Origin: Luscinia megarhynchos
Lineage: Eukaryota > Chordata > Aves > Passeriformes > Turdidae
Length of the DNA stretch: 64,000 bases
Assembly (NCBI GenBank): GCA_034336665.1
Contig: CM067564.1
Location: 44,002,451-44,066,450 of the forward strand
Direction: 5' to 3'
Position 1 is the first letter of the stretch, and each line of letters opens with the position of its first letter. This document shows, one piece after another, positions 59,996-64,000 of the stretch. The position numbers and the translations under genes were made by a program. A model generated the notes under the pieces. That model made no database searches, had not been told where the DNA came from, and saw only the letters and a list, made by a program, of their open reading frames with translations.

Positions 59996-62325
59996 TGCAG
60001 GGAGGACACAGCAGGGTGCTCTGTGCTCCCCATGTGCCAGGATCGCCCTGGGTGCTCCCTCTGTGCTCCTGGAGACTCCAACTGCTCTGCTCTCTGCAGA
60101 GGAGGTGGACAGCTTTGCAGAGCAAAACAGCTCCACGCCCTCCGGCTGTGAGCTCTGATTTTCAGCTCAGCTCTTGGCGTGTTGTCCCTCCATTCGTGCT
60201 GCCTGCCTCTTTCAGAGGTGTTCTCCTCCCTCTTCCCTTCTCCCCCGATGTAAAGTGGCTTCAGAGGGACAAAACGTTGGCGTGAGAAGACTGAGGTTCC
60301 CTTTTTCCTTTTTGAGGTGGCATCTTCTGCTGTCACTTGCCATTCCCATCAGGAGCACTGAGGCTGTGTGACCCGTGGAGCTGGCAGCTCTGCTCAGGGG
60401 CTGTCGCTCTCCCCATCTGCTCCTACCACAAACCCTGCCCTGCCACCCAGGGAAAGAGCCTCTGTCCTGCTTTTGGGGAGATGCTGACCTGCTCCACCTC
60501 TTACACGAGGACAGAGGACCTCACTGTGACACAAATCAGAGCAAACAAAGGTTTGCTCATGGCAGAGTCCATCTCCTCCAGCCCTGGCATCAGCTGCAGA
60601 GGAGCTCCACATCTGCTCCTTTAGTCTTGGTGAGCTGGAGTCTCAACTGGAGCAACTGGTGTCTCCCCAGTGACTTCTCAGGGGGTAGTTGGGGTGTTGC
60701 TTCTCCCCAGATCCCATTCAACATGAAATATAGAGAAATTAAGTCCTCCTACTTGGCTGATTTCCTTTTCCAACCCCTCATGTGCAGCTCTCTGATCTCA
60801 CAGTCTGTTGTTATGGAAATAATACAATTACAGTCACTGTGAGTAAGGAGGAAACCATCTGCCAGAGGGAAGAAAAGGAGACCAGTTTTCCAAGGTTTCC
60901 TTAAGTATTTGGTGAGAGGAAGAGGAGACAGAGACACAAGTACCACGGGGCAGACTGTATTGGTTTCCAGCTCTTATCCCCTTTTCCCCCAAGCATTCAC
61001 ATCATTTTTTTGCTCTTCTGTAGCTAATGGCCAGAAATTGGTCAGTGAGAATTAATACTTCTTAATCAAGCCAGTGGAGGTGGACAGCTTCTCAAAACAA
61101 AGCAGGCCCCCAGCCTGTGGGCTGTGATGCTTTTCAGCTTTGGCTCTTGATCTGTTTTTTCTCTTCATTAGTGCTCCCTCGATCTTGAGGGGGCTGCTGG
61201 CACCTCCTGCCATCATCCTTCCCTTGCACTTCCATCCTTCCCTTCCATTTCCATCCTTCCCTTCTCCTTCCATTCTTTCCTTGCACTTCCATCCTTCACT
61301 TCTACTTCCATCCTTCTCTTCTACTTCCATCCTTTCCTTCCATTTCCATCCTCCCCTTCCACTGCCATCCTTCCCTTGCACTTCCACCCTCCCCTTCCAC
61401 ACCACACTTCCATCAGCTGCTCTCACAGGTACCAGCTCCTAAGCTGGCTCCTGTCACAGAATTTCCAGCTGCCCACTCTTGCAAACCCCTGGAATTTCTT
61501 CTTTCAGACCGTGGTGCCCAGAGTGGTCAGTGGTGAGGTGATGCCTGAGATCCTGTGGGGGAGATTGATTGAGGAGCCCTGAGGAGCCCAAATGCTGCTG
61601 ACCTTTCCTGTGCCAGCACAGCAGACATCAGTGCACTTAGATAGTGTGAAAAAAGATGTGAGACAATGAGGGATGAGGCAGAGAGGATTTGGAGGCTCTG
61701 TTTGAGTGTTGACTATCAAGTCTGTAGGATATAGGGAAATATATATTTTAATTCCTGTGCCTTTGTTCAAAAATTCTTTAAACAGGGAAGATGAAACCTT
61801 AATTTTAGCAGTCCTAGGGACAGGGAGCATTGCTGTCTCTGGAAGCATCTGGGTGATCACCGATTTCTCTGAAGATGAAAATGTTCTTTTCTTTAAACTC
61901 TTTGCTGTCAAGCAAGGGCTTGAATGGCTCTGATTGCTCAGGCCTGGGGCAGTGACCCGTTCCTGAGGCCAGTTTGCAAATGACTCCGTGCTGTTCCATC
62001 CGACAACATTCATTCCTCTCTCCTCCTTCCACCCCCCAAAAAATGCTTCAGGGAGAGAAAGACAGGGAGAAACAGAGTGGAAGCTCTGGAAGGGTTGTCT
62101 CAGTTCCCAGCAGTCACATTGCTCTCGTCAAAGCCAGCCAAGTGGAACTGGTGACACTCACCAGAAAAGCTGCTCTAAATTAAACAAAGCTGCAGTAACT
62201 TTGTAAACAAGAGCTGACGGGAGAGGTGACAAGCGTGGCTTGTCCCAGTGTGGAGCAGAGCCCTCTGACATGGCTCTGCTGAGATCTGCATCTTCCATGG
62301 GTCCCCATTTGTCGGAAAAGCAGAT
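59996..62325. other. Intron sequence without genes
   Basis: Mostly unique DNA with a pyrimidine-rich repeat at 61205-61420, listed separately. Two GAGGTGGACAGCTT segments (near 60103 and 61076), each followed by related sequence, suggest a degraded pair of copies of something I cannot name. No gene is supported. Confidence 0.55.
61205..61420. repeat. Pyrimidine-rich tandem repeat (CTTCCATCCTTCC-type)
   Basis: About 215 bp of C/T-rich units, for example TTGCACTTCCATCCTTCCC, TTCCATTTCCATCCTTCCC and CTACTTCCATCCTTCTC, repeating at ~20 bp. The opposite strand reads as repeated GKDGSGREGWK-like peptides (frame 61052-61426), an artefact of the repeat. Confidence 0.9.
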
Positions 62326-62474
62326 GCTCCATCCCTGGAAGTGTTCAGGACTAAAGTGGAGCTGGGCTTTGAGCAGCCTGGCTGACTGGAAGGTGTCCCT
62401 GCCCGTGGAAGTGGGGTTGGAATGAGATGACCACGAAAGCTCCTTCCAACCCAACCCATTCTGGGATTCCACGG
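62326..62474 (+). mobile_element. CR1 LINE tail fragment, abutted by an LTR
   Basis: CATCCCTGGAAGTGTTCAGG, GACTGGAAGGTGTCCCTGCC and CCTTCCAACCCAACCCATTC, ending TGGGATTCCACGG. The LTR starts at 62475, so the element stands in or at the end of this CR1 tail. Confidence 0.9.
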
Positions 62475-63184
62475 TGTCCTGGTTTGAAGGACAGGTGTCT
62501 GCCAATAAAAGCAGAAGCTTCTCTTTGAAATGGAGAATGTAAACCCCCTCCCTCCAAATTATTATTATCATTTTGAAATTAAGGGGCTCTCAGGCAAAGA
62601 GATGGGAATTAGGAATAACAGTTCTTTACTAGGAACATTAAAACAGAAATGCAGTATTACACAGAACAATCCCAAACACTGCCAGAGTCAGAATCCAAGC
62701 TGACACCCGTCAGTCAGGCAGGGTGTTGGCAGCAGTCCCATTCAATGGTGGCTGCATCCTCCTGCAGTGGCAGATGTGGTTCAGCTGGAGCAGTGCTCCT
62801 GGAGAAGGTGCAGTTTCCTCTGAAGCTCCAGGGATGATGTGGAAGGGTCTGGTTTTCCTCTGGAATGCAGTGGAAAGAAGGTGCCTTGGTGTCCCAAATC
62901 TCAGTTTTTCTCTGGGTAGGAAAGGCTTGGCTCCTGCCCTGGCTGGAGCATCTCCCAGTGGGATGATGGAATTTGATCAGTCATGCCCTGGGACTCCATG
63001 GCCATGAACAGGAGATATCTCCTGGGGGAGGATGGGCTGTGGCAAAGATAAAGATGATTGCCCAGCTGGTTTTAAAGCTGGCCCATGAGCAGATAATGTG
63101 TGCCAGGAGATCAGGGTCACTGCCCCACCTGGCTGCAGCAGATGGGGACAGAATTCACATTGCTGGTCACATCAACCCAACACA
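62475..63184 (-). mobile_element. Solo LTR, family A copy 3 (ERVL-like)
   Basis: 710 bp, from TGTCCTGGTTTGAAGGACAG to CATCAACCCAACACA, flanked by a perfect 5-bp duplication CACGG (62470-62474 and 63185-63189). Very similar to the copy at 11876; by eye I count about fifteen substitutions and a few small indels over the first ~560 bp. It contains the palindrome CAGGAGATATCTCCTG at 63009-63024. The poly(A)-like AGTAAA (complement of 62625-62630) on the minus strand gives antisense orientation. The high similarity points to recent spread of this family. No internal retroviral genes adjoin it. Confidence 0.93.
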
Positions 63185-63189
63185 CACGG

Positions 63190-64000
63190 TGTCCTCGGGC
63201 CAGTGTGAGGAGCAGGGAACCCCACTGGGAGTTGAACAAGAAGCTGGCAAGATGTTCTGGTACAAAACAAGTAGAGGAAGAGTTGATGAGGTTTTGTTCA
63301 GGAAGTTTTTCTTGCTTTTGAGTGTCCCATCCTTTGCTGAAGTGAGGATATTTACCCTGTTCTGGGATGGGCTGCCATGGATGCTCATCCTATCTGCATC
63401 CTTTTCTATCCATCTCACAGCACTGGGCAGAGCAAGGAGGCTTCAGTGTGCATTGTAATCCCTGTTTTCCCTGTCTGACCAAACCCAGGAGTCTTTTTGA
63501 CATTGTCTGACTCCCCAATCATCCCTCCAGAGGGTAGGAAGAGGTTGAATTTGCCAGGCAGGTTACTCTGCTCTGTGGTTACCTTGCTCTATGGAAATGC
63601 CCTGCATTATGTTTATTTTTGATGATTTTGTCTTGATTATGATGTTATTTCATGATTTCTTCTTAGACTCTCATACAATTGTTGGAGATACTTGGAGGTT
63701 TTTCCCAACCTTAACAATTCTGTGATGCTGTGACCTGGTGATTTGGTTTTTTAGGCACTGAGGGCAGGGAAGGATAAGTTGGAGTGTCCCAGAAAATTGA
63801 AATCTCATTTTTCTTGTTCTGCTTCCCTTCTTCCCAGCTAGAAAAGAATCTCTTGAGTGCAAGGCTTATCATGCATTGGCTGTGTCTCATCCTGGAGAAA
63901 ACCACTGCCACTTATGACTTGGGGGATCTTTCAAGATAAAAGAGCCCTGTAAGAAAATGCTTTTACTGTTGAGTGTTTCATTATAATTACAATTTATTTT
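63190..64000. other. Intron sequence to the window edge
   Basis: Unique sequence with one short CR1-like tail at 63683-63731. No exon is recognisable. Confidence 0.6.
63683..63731 (+). mobile_element. Short CR1 tail
   Basis: GGAGATACTTGGAGGTTTTT, CCCAACCTTAACAATTCTGT and GATGCTGTGA. The ending resembles a CR1 tail; the rest is short and diverged. Confidence 0.55.

Larger units (their letters stand above)
4304..64000 (+). other. PLXNA4: Downstream plexin-A intron (partial, at least 59.7 kb)
   Basis: No further plexin exon is recognisable on the + strand. In the family the next exon should begin with a peptide like IRVDG, and I do not find one. The span therefore looks like the 5' part of one very long intron that continues past the right edge. 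It holds CR1 fragments, solo LTRs, tandem repeats and unique sequence. A lncRNA or an alternative terminal exon cannot be excluded from sequence alone. Confidence 0.8.

Noticed and set aside
61052..61426. Repetitive charged protein on the minus strand
   Set aside because: It is the translation of the pyrimidine-rich tandem repeat and not a gene.

Overview
The window is vertebrate nuclear DNA, almost certainly from a bird and probably a songbird. The main evidence is some two dozen 3'-end fragments of CR1 LINEs. They carry the avian tail, which reads on the sense strand as CTTCCAACCCAAACC followed by ATTCTGTGATT, and they make up most of the recognisable dispersed repeats. I see no bacterial-style genes, no tRNA or rRNA genes and no CRISPR.

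The only protein-coding sequence I can support is one 183-bp internal exon at 4121-4303 on the + strand. It encodes 61 residues of the sema domain of a class A plexin, and the residue pattern fits PLXNA4 best. Both exon boundaries are phase 0 with good splice signals. The rest is intron: at least 4.1 kb upstream and at least 59.7 kb downstream, both running off the window. Long introns around this part of the gene fit PLXNA4, which is a very large gene.

The intron contains scattered CR1 fragments on both strands and at least six solo-LTR-like elements from three families. Family A is at 11876-12592, 52540-53107 and 62475-63184, with 5-bp target-site duplications. Family B is at 34665-35241 and 59344-59962, with 6-bp duplications. 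Family C is at 15853-16407 with tentative edges. All six read antisense to the plexin gene, judged by poly(A)-type signals close to one end. Two of them lie in or next to CR1 3' tails.

Other structure includes a ~630-bp minisatellite with a higher-order duplication (28857-29488), a pyrimidine-rich repeat (61205-61420), a local ~107-bp duplication (15239-15533), several microsatellites and long T tracts. A few repeat-free AT-rich blocks look like conserved regulatory DNA, notably 23430-23790 with a perfect CRE. The many short open frames elsewhere look like chance frames or translated repeats. I found no clear sign of a new gene system. The best leads are the LTR families and their orientation, the minisatellite, the candidate enhancers and a possible short plexin isoform from readthrough of the exon's donor site.
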